Source: Rhodoferax sp.
GTDB lineage: Bacteria; Pseudomonadota; Gammaproteobacteria; Burkholderiales; Burkholderiaceae_C
DNA: 35,770 nucleotides
NCBI RefSeq assembly: GCF_018063565.1
Contig: NZ_JAGPBB010000042.1
Span: 1-35,770, forward strand
Direction of reading: 5' to 3'
How positions within the stretch are numbered: position 1 is the first letter of the stretch; each line of letters opens with the position of its first letter. Both the position numbers and the translations under genes were made by a program. Of the stretch, positions 1 to 7,114 are shown one piece after another. The notes under the pieces were generated by a model. That model did no database searches. It was not told where the DNA came from and worked only from the letters and a program-made list of their open reading frames with translations.

Positions 1-659
1 TGCACCTGATCAAATTTGCTGTTGCCGCTGATCAGTGAGCGCTGAAAGCTGGCGATGGCGCTGATGATGTTGGCCCAGTTGACCGGCTTGGCATCACCCG
101 GAAAGGCTGCGGCAAACTTCGGCGCGTACAGCGCGTCGCCGGCAAAGCGTTGCAGGACGGCAAAACGGTTGCTCTCGTTGATGCCCATTTCGATCGGGTT
201 TTCACCAAACAGCGGCACTTCCATCTGGCGCTCCAGCACCACCAGTGAGGGATTGGCCCAGGTGATGGTCGGGTTGTAGGCGACATTGCCCAGCGGCTGG
301 GCGTTGCGCGCGGTGAATTCACCGGTGGAGCCACGCGACACGGCCAAACCATCGGTAAACGCCTTGTCCTGGAAATGACAACCAGCGCACGCCTGCTTGC
401 CATTGCCAGACAAACGCTTGTCGTAAAACAAGAATCGCCCCAGGTCCACCTTGGCTGCGGACATGGGGTTGTCAGCCGGCACCGCAGGCGTCGGAAAGCC
501 GGCGGGCAAGGCCCAGGTCCAGGTCGTTGCGCTGCTTGTGGCAGGAGCCTCGGAAGACGCCCCGCCGCCACAGGCGCTCAGACCCAGGCCCAGTGCCAGC
601 GCCCCGAGCAGGGCGCTGCCGACCGTCAGCGTCATCCACCAGCGGTGTGGCTCAGACAT
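1..659 (-). CDS. MbnH/MauG-like di-heme cytochrome c peroxidase lipoprotein (partial)
   Basis: The visible 219 residues are the N-terminal part of a di-heme peroxidase-type protein; the C-terminus and presumed second heme site lie beyond the left edge. A hydrophobic leader ends in an LSAC lipobox (Cys about 30), so it is probably a lipoprotein. The first heme site is CAGCH at residues 91-95, inside the block LGRFLFYDKRLSGNGKQACA typical of cytochrome c peroxidase/MauG proteins. The ATG overlaps the stop of the upstream MbnP gene by one base (TAATG), so the two are translationally coupled. Known for the family: MbnH is a MauG homolog that oxidises a tryptophan of its partner MbnP to kynurenine, creating a copper site. 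Assignment to MbnH rather than an ordinary peroxidase rests mainly on this pairing. Confidence 0.85.
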   Translation of the reverse strand, partial: MSEPHRWWMTLTVGSALLGALALGLGLSACGGGASSEAPATSSATTWTWALPAGFPTPAVPADNPMSAAKVDLGRFLFYDKRLSGNGKQACAGCHFQDKAFTDGLAVSRGSTGEFTARNAQPLGNVAYNPTITWANPSLVVLERQMEVPLFGENPIEMGINESNRFAVLQRFAGDALYAPKFAAAFPGDAKPVNWANIISAIASFQRSLISGNSKFDQV

Positions 660-1603
660 TACTTGGCCACCGCCTTGAAGATCTTCTGTGCGGCACCACC
701 GTTGATCGGCAAACCGGTCGAACCACTGCCATAGCTGATCTGCAGCTCGGTGAAGATGACCGGGCACTCGGGGTCGGTCGCGCCCGACATGCAACCTGGC
801 GCGCCGCCCAGCTCTTTGGTCAGATCACTGGTCTTGAACAGCTGGCCCAGGTCCAGCGCCACTCTTTGCGTGCTGGCATCGAACGCGGCCAGGCTGAAGT
901 CCATCATGTTTTTGTTGGTGCAGACGCCGGTGTTCGGAATGGCAACACCCGCTGCATCAAGTTTGGGGGTACAGCCGGTGGAACCCAGATGCAGGTTGTA
1001 GGTGGCAATGCTGCTGCCGTCGGGCTTGGCCAGTCCACCCACCGGGTTGAGCTCGATCTTGGTGAACTTGCGCCCGGTCTGCCACGACCACAACAAGGCG
1101 GTGCTGTCCAGTGGTGCAACGCCCCCGGTGGCAGTGCTGTGGTTCATGTTCTCTGGCACTCCCACGGTGGCTTTCAGGCCGACATAGGTGCCGCCGGGTA
1201 CCGTGCCGGTGATGACGGCATTGGTGTCTGCCGTGTTGTTGGCGGTGGCGCAGGTGCCAGTGGCGTCTTCCAGGTCAATCAGGGACACGGTTTCGCTACC
1301 CTGTGTGAGTTGCCACTTGTTGGCGTCGAGCTTGACCGGCACCGCCACACCCTTGTCGTTGACCAGTGACACGTTGGTGAGATAAAAGCGCAGGTCTTTC
1401 ACATCAGCAGCCAACGCAGTGGTGCCCATCCCGGTGAGTTGACTGCCGCATTTGACGGGTGTGCTGCCGTTGAGCGCAGCAAAACTGATGGACACGGCCT
1501 TGTCGGGCAAGGGGCCATCGTCACCACCACCGCCGCAAGCGGTGAGCACGGCAGTTGCGATCAGGCTGGTGGCAGCCAGGGTGTAGAAGGAAGTTTTTTT
1601 CAT
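659..1603 (-). CDS. MbnP-family copper-binding lipoprotein
   Basis: A 314-residue exported lipoprotein: leader from Met1, lipobox LTAC with Cys23, then GGGG. The body carries blocks I recognise from the MbnP family: DLRFYLTNVSLV, a GVPENMNH segment, LLWSWQTGRKF with two tryptophans, and HLGSTGC. In characterised MbnP a tryptophan is converted to kynurenine by MbnH and helps bind copper; the WSW motif holds candidate tryptophans here, though which one is modified cannot be told. The ATG at 1603 is preferred because the longer frame needs a TTG at 1615 and adds only four residues before a normal signal peptide. It sits 30 bases after a PCu(A)C-like gene and overlaps the di-heme gene by one base. 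Confidence 0.85.
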   Translation of the reverse strand: MKKTSFYTLAATSLIATAVLTACGGGGDDGPLPDKAVSISFAALNGSTPVKCGSQLTGMGTTALAADVKDLRFYLTNVSLVNDKGVAVPVKLDANKWQLTQGSETVSLIDLEDATGTCATANNTADTNAVITGTVPGGTYVGLKATVGVPENMNHSTATGGVAPLDSTALLWSWQTGRKFTKIELNPVGGLAKPDGSSIATYNLHLGSTGCTPKLDAAGVAIPNTGVCTNKNMMDFSLAAFDASTQRVALDLGQLFKTSDLTKELGGAPGCMSGATDPECPVIFTELQISYGSGSTGLPINGGAAQKIFKAVAK

Positions 1604-1633
1604 TGGAAAGCTCAATAGGTTAAGGATGAAGGT

Positions 1634-2134
1634 TCAATGGCGATGTTCGCCAACGGGAACAGCGCGCGGGGTTTGCACCCAGACTCGCACGGTCTGGGTC
1701 CCTGCGCGCTCAAAAATCAGGGTCAGGTCAAAGCGATCGCCATCTTTCAATGGCTGCTTCAGGTCAATCAGCGACAACTGGTAGTCGCCGGTGTGGCGCA
1801 GCAAGGTGGTGGATTGCGCCGGCAGTTCGATCGCATTGACCTGCATGCCGCGAAAACCCCGCGCATCGGGCGCCAGTCGATGCAGCTTCACCTGCGCCGC
1901 CACCGGGGTGCTGGCGCCGAGTAGCTGGTCGGCGCTGCGGCCCTTGTTCTGGATGCCACGCAGGTACGCCTTGCCGTGGGGCTCATTGGGCAGGCTGGGC
2001 AAGGCATATGGGTGATCCAGCAGCAGGTCGCCCGAGCGCACGCCATGGGCCAGCCCGGCCAGGGGCACGACCATGACGCAGGCCAAAAGCACGCACCGCA
2101 CCAGCCAGCCAGACCGGCAGACAGCAGAACTCAT
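1634..2134 (-). CDS. PCu(A)C-like copper chaperone with degenerate copper site
   Basis: A 166-residue exported protein: leader to about residue 30 (PLAGLAHG), then a PCu(A)C-type beta-sandwich. ATG at 2134 is chosen because AGGAG (2143-2147) lies 8 nt upstream; a longer frame would use TTG. In the family, Cu(I) is held by a H(M)x10M...HxM set. Here the His (residue 85) and a Met (97) can be aligned, but the HxM pair is replaced: family PGGYHVMLMDL reads HTGDYQLSLIDL, so His becomes Gln and Met becomes Ser. His114 and the C-terminal EHRH could offer other ligands. It lies between DUF2946 and mbnP on the same strand. It may be a chaperone with altered metal preference or a structural partner of MbnP. 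Confidence 0.75.
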   Translation of the reverse strand: MSSAVCRSGWLVRCVLLACVMVVPLAGLAHGVRSGDLLLDHPYALPSLPNEPHGKAYLRGIQNKGRSADQLLGASTPVAAQVKLHRLAPDARGFRGMQVNAIELPAQSTTLLRHTGDYQLSLIDLKQPLKDGDRFDLTLIFERAGTQTVRVWVQTPRAVPVGEHRH

Positions 2135-2164
2135 CCACAAAACTCCTGATTGACATCAAAATAC

Positions 2165-2195
2165 GCCTCCAGCCCATATAGGGACTGCAGGAGGC
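2165..2195 (-). terminator. Intercistronic hairpin with short T-run in the copper cluster
   Basis: GCCTCC (2165-2170) pairs with GGAGGC (2190-2195), with an inner CCC/GGG pair. Read on the minus strand the stem is followed three bases later by TTTT. It lies between the DUF2946 gene and the PCu(A)C-like gene and could act as a partial terminator or attenuator that lowers mbnP/mbnH expression. The U-tract is short, so this is tentative. Confidence 0.4.
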
Positions 2196-2210
2196 ACTAT
2201 GAAGTTTGAG

Positions 2211-2663
2211 TCAGATAGCGTGCGGAGGAGCGCGTGATGGCGGTGCCGGTGCGATGAAAGTGGGTAAAAACTGCTGGGGCGCAGGCGCTGGCGCGAGGGC
2301 ATGGCCAGAGGCCACAAAGTCGGCCGGCCAGGCGCTGGGTGGCGGTGCGGCGCGCTCTGCCAGCAACAGGCAGAACGGACAGTGTTCAAGAATTTGCGCC
2401 GAGTCCGGCGCATCAGACGACGCTGCAGCCAGCGCTGAAAAATCGGTATCGCCGGCGCGGTCTGGTGACGGAGCCAGCGCCATCCAGCGCGGCCCGGTGC
2501 TGGTACACACCTCAACCCAGGCAGCCGTGTCGCCCCGGCTCCAGTTCAGCGCGTGGGAAACCGTGGGTGCCAACGCTGCAAACAAGGCCAACAACAAGGC
2601 CAGCCACAACGCCCACGGGCGCTGCGGCTGAATCTGTCTGAAGCTTGGCCTGCTGCGGTGCAT
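2211..2663 (-). CDS. DUF2946 family protein (first copy)
   Basis: A 150-residue protein with one N-terminal hydrophobic segment (about residues 18-38) and an HCPFC motif at residues 94-98 with an upstream Cys53. The spaced Cys residues and hydrophobic N-terminus match DUF2946, a family of unknown function often found near copper genes. The C-terminal 45 residues are rich in Ala and Pro. It starts 28 bases after the PCu(A)C gene on the same strand; the ATG lacks a strong ribosome binding site, so the start is less certain. The CxxC/His motif suggests metal or redox chemistry, but this is inference. Confidence 0.7.
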   Translation of the reverse strand: MHRSRPSFRQIQPQRPWALWLALLLALFAALAPTVSHALNWSRGDTAAWVEVCTSTGPRWMALAPSPDRAGDTDFSALAAASSDAPDSAQILEHCPFCLLLAERAAPPPSAWPADFVASGHALAPAPAPQQFLPTFIAPAPPSRAPPHAI

Positions 2664-2691
2664 GGTGCGCCCGTGCTACGCGCCCAGATGC

Positions 2692-3192
2692 TCAGTGGCT
2701 GGCCGCTGGTTTGGCGCCATGCATCGCATGGTCCATGGCGGGTGCTGCCTTGCCACCCGGTGCAGCCATGGCCACCGGTACTTGGAGTTCCTGCTTGCTT
2801 TCAACGCCTTTCGCGTCTTTGAACACCAGCGTCAACGGCACCGTCGTGTCCTTGGGCAGCGGCTCTTTCAGGTCCATCAGCATGACGTGGTAGCCGCCCG
2901 GCTTGAGTTCAACCGTCTTGCCGGCGGGCAGCTCCAGACCGCCCTTGACTTCGGCCATCTTCATGACGCCGCCGTCCATTTTCATTTCATGCACCTGGGT
3001 GACACCGGCCACTGGCGATGAACCTCCGACCAGCCGCGCACCGTCTTTGGCCGTCACCAGCATGAAGACACCGGTGGCCATCTGCCCCTTGACCGTGGCA
3101 CGCGCCCAGGCGTTCTTGACCTCCACTTGGGCCGAGGCCACTAAGGCAAATACCGCCAATGCGGTAGCAGTCATCAATGATTTAAGTTTCAT
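2692..3192 (-). CDS. PCu(A)C periplasmic copper chaperone
   Basis: A 166-residue exported protein: signal peptide to about residue 21 (LVASA/QVEV), then a full PCu(A)C domain. All copper ligands are visible: HEM at 68-70, Met79 and HVM at 102-104 in PGGYHVMLMDL. The tail is Met/His rich (MDHAMHG), a common extra copper-binding feature. Known role: carries Cu(I) in the periplasm, for example to the CuA centre of cytochrome oxidase. The ATG at 3192 is chosen because AAAGGA lies 7-8 nt upstream and the signal peptide starts there; the frame is open 17 codons further. It is flanked by two DUF2946 genes in the same orientation. Confidence 0.93.
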   Translation of the reverse strand: MKLKSLMTATALAVFALVASAQVEVKNAWARATVKGQMATGVFMLVTAKDGARLVGGSSPVAGVTQVHEMKMDGGVMKMAEVKGGLELPAGKTVELKPGGYHVMLMDLKEPLPKDTTVPLTLVFKDAKGVESKQELQVPVAMAAPGGKAAPAMDHAMHGAKPAASH

Positions 3193-3278
3193 GGGATATC
3201 CTTTTCTTGAATAAACAGCACAACGTGCAGGATGGGTTGACAAGACAAACAGGGGATCGCCCGAAGCACCCTCAAGGC

Positions 3279-3351
3279 GATAAAAACAGACAAGAAACTG
3301 GCGCTAGCGCATACCCAGTATGCGTTTGCAGCTACTGTTTTTGCTTCAAAG
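3279..3351. repeat. Palindromic intergenic repeat, copy A
   Basis: This segment has outer arms AAAAACAG (3282-3289) and CTGTTTTT (3335-3342), a perfect palindrome GCGCTAGCGC (3301-3310), and a hairpin CGCATAC-CCA-GTATGCG (3308-3324). It shares CTAGCGCATA, then CCA, then GCTAcTGTTTT with copy B at 8730-8804 in the same orientation. Its right end overlaps the 3' end of the DUF2946 gene at 3346-3708. It resembles a family of short repeats I recall from Comamonadaceae intergenic regions. Confidence 0.6.
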
Positions 3352-3708
3352 GGTTGGTGGCGCGCGCGAAGGCGGTGGTGCTGCAGTACGTGCAGCAATG
3401 TGCGCCGCAACAACAGGTTGCAGCGCATGGCCCAAAGGCTGGGCAAGATTCAATGCCAATCTGTGAAACACGGGCGGCGCGCCACCCACCACACACAAGG
3501 GGCAATACGTATCCGCCGCGGGCGTGCTGCTGAGAGATCCGTCCGCATTGAGTGTGACCTTCAGCATGCCTGCGGCGCTACAGATCATCAACTCCTGCTG
3601 CGGGTTGACCATCGGCGACGCCACCGCAACCCCAAGCGTCAGCGCAAACCACAGCAGGGCCACTTTGGCCAGCCAGGGTGAGGTGCGCAGGGTTTGGAAG
3701 ACGGACAT
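3346..3708 (-). CDS. DUF2946 family protein (second copy)
   Basis: A 120-residue protein: hydrophobic segment at about residues 13-31 ending near VAVASP, then Cys43 (LMICSAAG) and a CPLC motif at 69-72, the spacing expected for DUF2946. It resembles the copy at 2211-2663 in layout but not closely in sequence. It is the first gene of the copper cluster, with no clear ribosome binding site before the ATG. Its TGA (3346-3348) lies inside the palindromic repeat at 3279-3351, so the repeat appears to supply the end of the reading frame. Function unknown; a role in copper handling is inferred from the neighbours. Confidence 0.7.
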   Translation of the reverse strand: MSVFQTLRTSPWLAKVALLWFALTLGVAVASPMVNPQQELMICSAAGMLKVTLNADGSLSSTPAADTYCPLCVVGGAPPVFHRLALNLAQPLGHALQPVVAAHIAARTAAPPPSRAPPTL

Positions 3709-3802
3709 GGGGCGCGATTATGCATTGACAAATCGCAAAGCAGGCCACCGTTGGATGCAGCTGTGTGTCTGTGCCAACACGCGGGCATGATTTCCAGTAC
3801 CC

Positions 3803-5056
3803 TTGACCCCTGTCTTATCCTCACGCTGGCTTCTCTTGACACACGAACTTTCCCCCAAACGCGAGCTGTGGCTGTTGCTGACGCTGGCCGGCATCCAGTT
3901 CACCAATATTCTTGATTTCATGATCATGATGCCCTTGGGGCCGCAGTTCACGCAGCTGTTTGGCATCTCGGACGCCAGTTTTGGCTTGCTGGTGTCGGCC
4001 TACACGCTGGCGGCAGGTGCCTCGGGGTTGCTGGCCACCACCTACCTGGACCGTTTTGACCGCAAAAAACTGCTGCTGATGCTCTACATCCTGTTCGGCT
4101 TGGCCACGCTGGCCTGCGGGCTGGCCAGCAGCTATGACACGCTGATGGCCGCGCGCGTGCTGGCCGGCCTGTTTGGCGGCGTGTTGTCCGCGCTGGCGCA
4201 GACCATCGTGGCCGATGTGATTCCGTTTGCACGGCGGGGTCGTGCCATGGGCATTGTGATGACCTCGTTCTCGGTGTCTACCGTGGCGGGGGTGCCGATG
4301 GGCTTGTACCTGGCCGCCCATTTCAGCTGGCAGGCACCGTTTCTGGCCATTGCAGCCATGGTGGCCTTGCTGGTGGCTGGCGCTTATGCAACGCTGCCCA
4401 CGCTCGATCAGCATTTGCACACCGGTCAACCGCAAAGCGCCCTGGGTGCCATCGGGCGGGTGCTGGCCGACCCGCACCATCGGCTGGCCCTGCTGTTTTC
4501 CAGTCTGCTCATGTTTGCCGGTTTTACGGTGATCCCGTTCATCACCATCTACCTGCAAGCCAATGTGGGCTGGCCGGCCGAGCGGGTGCCGCTGGTCTAT
4601 CTGTTTGGCGGTGTGGCCACATTGGTCACCGCGCGCCTGGTGGGTGCCATGGCAGACCGGCTGGGCAAGGTGCGGGTGTTTCGCTGGATGGCACTGGCTG
4701 TCATGCCCGCCATGCTGGCCACCACGTTGACGCAAGGACTGCCGGTGTGGGCCGTGCTGGGGGTGTCCACCGCGTTCTTCATCAGCATGAGTGGCCGCAT
4801 GATCCCCGGCATGGCCATCATCAGCGCCTGCGCCAACCCGCAGCAGCGCGGCAGTTTCATGGCACTGAACTCGTCTTGCCAGTCCGCAGCCATGGGGGCA
4901 GCAGCGTATGTCGGTGGACAGATCATCAGTCGCGACGCCCACAACCTGGTGCAACACTACTGGGTGGCGGCGCTGCTGGGCTGTGTGGTCAGCCTGATCA
5001 CCTGGGTGCTGGCCGGCCAGCTCAAGTTGTATGGTGCTGGCCCCAGGCCCGCCTGA
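3803..5056 (+). CDS. MFS transporter, DHA1 (AraJ-like) family
   Basis: About 417 residues with twelve predicted hydrophobic segments. MFS signatures are present: the loop 2-3 motif around YLDRFDRKKLL, a second-half counterpart AMADRLGKVRV, and conserved segment ARVLAGLFGGVLSA. The overall pattern fits proton-driven drug or sugar-type efflux of the DHA1 group; the substrate cannot be told. The start is uncertain: no ATG lies before the first membrane segment, so TTG at 3803 or TTG at 3836 is used, both without a good ribosome binding site. The gene opens divergently from the copper cluster and is followed after 29 bases by the VOC gene. Confidence 0.88.
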   Translation: MTPVLSSRWLLLTHELSPKRELWLLLTLAGIQFTNILDFMIMMPLGPQFTQLFGISDASFGLLVSAYTLAAGASGLLATTYLDRFDRKKLLLMLYILFGLATLACGLASSYDTLMAARVLAGLFGGVLSALAQTIVADVIPFARRGRAMGIVMTSFSVSTVAGVPMGLYLAAHFSWQAPFLAIAAMVALLVAGAYATLPTLDQHLHTGQPQSALGAIGRVLADPHHRLALLFSSLLMFAGFTVIPFITIYLQANVGWPAERVPLVYLFGGVATLVTARLVGAMADRLGKVRVFRWMALAVMPAMLATTLTQGLPVWAVLGVSTAFFISMSGRMIPGMAIISACANPQQRGSFMALNSSCQSAAMGAAAYVGGQIISRDAHNLVQHYWVAALLGCVVSLITWVLAGQLKLYGAGPRPA

Positions 5057-5085
5057 GCCGGGTCACTGATGCTATTCTTTGCGCC

Positions 5086-5499
5086 ATGAACAGCCTATTT
5101 CACTTCGCCTTCAATGTCACCGACCTGGACCAGACACGCGCCTTTTATGGCGGCGTGCTGGGCTGCCGCGAAGGCCGCAGCACCGACACCTGGGTGGATT
5201 TTGATTTCTTTGGCCACCAGTTGTCGATGCATCTGGGGGAGCCCTTCAAGACCGCCGCCACCGGGCGGGTTGGCGACCATCGGGTACCGATGCCCCATTT
5301 TGGTGTCATCCTGACGACGCAAAAGTGGTTGGAACTGGCGGAGCGGCTGACCGGGGCCAAGGTCCAATTCATCCTGGAGCCGCAACTGCGTTTTGCCGGT
5401 CAACCTGGTGAGCAGTGGACCATGTTTTTCTGTGACCCGTTCGGCAACCCGATCGAGGTCAAAGGATTTGCCTCGGCAGAGGGTGTGTACGCCACATGA
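5086..5499 (+). CDS. VOC (glyoxalase/dioxygenase fold) family protein
   Basis: A 137-residue protein with the paired beta-alpha-beta-beta-beta arrangement of the vicinal oxygen chelate superfamily. Candidate metal ligands are His6 (FHFAFNVTDLD), His71 (MPHFGV) and Glu124 (FGNPIEVKGF), a usable H/H/E set. The segment FFCDPFGNPIEVKGF is typical of small glyoxalase/bleomycin-resistance-like members. The substrate is unknown. The TGA overlaps the next ATG by 4 nt (ATGA at 5496-5499), coupling it to the MarC gene. Confidence 0.85.
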   Translation: MNSLFHFAFNVTDLDQTRAFYGGVLGCREGRSTDTWVDFDFFGHQLSMHLGEPFKTAATGRVGDHRVPMPHFGVILTTQKWLELAERLTGAKVQFILEPQLRFAGQPGEQWTMFFCDPFGNPIEVKGFASAEGVYAT

Positions 5500-6101
5500 A
5501 CTACACCTTTGTCTCGGCCACCATCCTGCTGATCCTGATCACCGACCCGATCGGCAACATCCCGATTTTTGCCAACGCGCTGCAGCATGTGGCCCCACAA
5601 CGCCGCGCCCGGGTGATCCTGCGCGAGGTGTTGATTGCCTTTTTGCTGCTGTTGACCTTCATGTTCATTGGCGAGAGTTTCTTGCGACTGATGAACCTGA
5701 GCGAGCTGTCCTTGCAGATTGGTGGTGGCGTGATCCTGTTCCTGATCGCCTTGCGCATGATTTTTCCGCCACCCAAAGGACCTGAGACGCCCGAGTCAAT
5801 GACCGAGCCCTTGATCGTGCCCCTGGCCATACCGGCCATTGCCGGCCCGTCGGCGCTGGCCACGGTGTTGCTTCTGGTGTCGCAAGCGCCTGAAAAACGG
5901 CTGGAGTGGATTGCCGCCTTGTGTGTGACGATGACGGTCAGCGCCGTGGTGCTGGTGCTGGCCGAGCGCATTCAACGCGTGGCCGGTGACCGCTTTGTGG
6001 TGGCGCTGGAGCGGCTGATGGGTCTGGTTCTGGTGGCATTGTCGATCGAGATGATGCTGCGCGGCATCAAGACCTTTGTCAAACAGCTTGCCGGGGTCTG
6101 A
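5496..6101 (+). CDS. MarC family integral membrane protein
   Basis: A 201-residue protein with six hydrophobic segments. Family signatures are LILITDPIGNIPIF near the N-terminus, IGGGVILFLIALRMI in the middle and PLAIPAIAGPSA in the fourth segment, matching the MarC/YhgN group. Family members are inner-membrane proteins of poorly defined function; early links to antibiotic resistance were not upheld for MarC itself. It is translationally coupled to the VOC gene by a 4-nt overlap and converges on the FAH-like gene, the two stop codons being 19 bases apart. Confidence 0.9.
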   Translation: MNYTFVSATILLILITDPIGNIPIFANALQHVAPQRRARVILREVLIAFLLLLTFMFIGESFLRLMNLSELSLQIGGGVILFLIALRMIFPPPKGPETPESMTEPLIVPLAIPAIAGPSALATVLLLVSQAPEKRLEWIAALCVTMTVSAVVLVLAERIQRVAGDRFVVALERLMGLVLVALSIEMMLRGIKTFVKQLAGV

Positions 6102-6120
6102 CACGCCACCTGCAGCGCCG

Positions 6121-7083
6121 TCAGCGGGGCAGCCCGAGCGTCACACTTTGGGCGATGGCACCAAACACCGACAGGCCATCACGCCCTTTCATCTCGACGT
6201 TGACGCTGTCACCTGCCGCGAGCCAGGGCGTTTTGGCCTGACCGTCTTGCGCCAACTCCAGCGCGCGGCGCGCCGCCACACTGGCCTGGCCGCAACTGCT
6301 GTCGGCCTGACGCACCTCGCCCATGCAGACAATGGCGCCAGCACGCAAACGCCGGCGCGCAGCCAGCGCAGCGATCAGTTCACCGGCGTGTTGCCGCAGG
6401 TCAGACCCAGCGTCGAGCAAACCGAGTTTGCGCCCGTTGATGCTGCATTGCAGGGTCAGATGCAGCCGCCCATGCCGCCAGGCGCTTTCACCGCCAAACA
6501 CCAGTTCATCGGGTGTCACCGCCACCGGGCTGAAGGCGGACTGCGGCGTTGCAGCCAGACTGCGCCACGCGGCATCGGTATCAGGCAGCGCAACACGCAA
6601 GCGGGTATGGCTGACCAGCATCAACAGTCGCACCGCCTCCAGCGCCTGTTGCGGCGCAGCCCTTTCAGGCACATCACCTGTGATCAGCGCCCAGCTGGCC
6701 TCAAAGTCGGGCAAATCCGTGGCAACACCGGCGCGCAGCTCGGCGCTGGGTCCGGCCAGTTCATCGGAAAACCCCAAGACCCATGGGTGACCGGCCCCAG
6801 CGGTGCCGGACTGGTCGGCATAGGCATTGCCCAAGGCCAGCAGGTGTGCTCGCGGCAGTGGCGCCATGCACATCCGCGGATCCAGCGGGAAGGCGTGGCG
6901 CGCCTTGCCGAAATTGAGGGTGTCGTACAGGTCCTGCAGCTGGGGCGACATGAAGTTCCAGTCGTCCAGCACCTGCTGCAGATGGTCGGCAATACCGGTC
7001 GCATAATGCGCCGTGCAAAGGTCGCGCGACACCACCACCAACTGGCCATCGCGGGAACCGTCGTTCAAACTTGCAAGTTTCAT
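6121..7083 (-). CDS. Fumarylacetoacetate hydrolase family protein, probably without the metal site
   Basis: A 320-residue protein. The N-terminal block (MKLASLNDGSRDGQLVVVSR) and the central SAFSPVAVTPDEL are typical of a Burkholderiales FAH-family group of this length. FAH enzymes use a Mg/Ca site formed by an ExE motif and Asp residues to cleave C-C bonds in diketo acids. Here the expected DFEAEVAVITGDVP reads DFEASWALITGDVP, so the second Glu is Ser130; the expected ND before the SLR-type block reads SH; and a YxDPLMYQGGSD-like segment is absent. The fold may be kept while catalysis is lost. It is a single gene, divergent from the DUF3108 gene. The comparison is from memory of the family. 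Confidence 0.8.
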   Translation of the reverse strand: MKLASLNDGSRDGQLVVVSRDLCTAHYATGIADHLQQVLDDWNFMSPQLQDLYDTLNFGKARHAFPLDPRMCMAPLPRAHLLALGNAYADQSGTAGAGHPWVLGFSDELAGPSAELRAGVATDLPDFEASWALITGDVPERAAPQQALEAVRLLMLVSHTRLRVALPDTDAAWRSLAATPQSAFSPVAVTPDELVFGGESAWRHGRLHLTLQCSINGRKLGLLDAGSDLRQHAGELIAALAARRRLRAGAIVCMGEVRQADSSCGQASVAARRALELAQDGQAKTPWLAAGDSVNVEMKGRDGLSVFGAIAQSVTLGLPR

Positions 7084-7114
7084 GGTCAGACCTAGTCAGG
7101 GAAAACAAATTCTA

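Noticed and set aside
3821-4957. A 378-codon open frame on the minus strand
   Set aside because: Antisense to the MFS transporter with His/Gln/Arg-rich composition; the plus strand encodes a clear membrane transporter.
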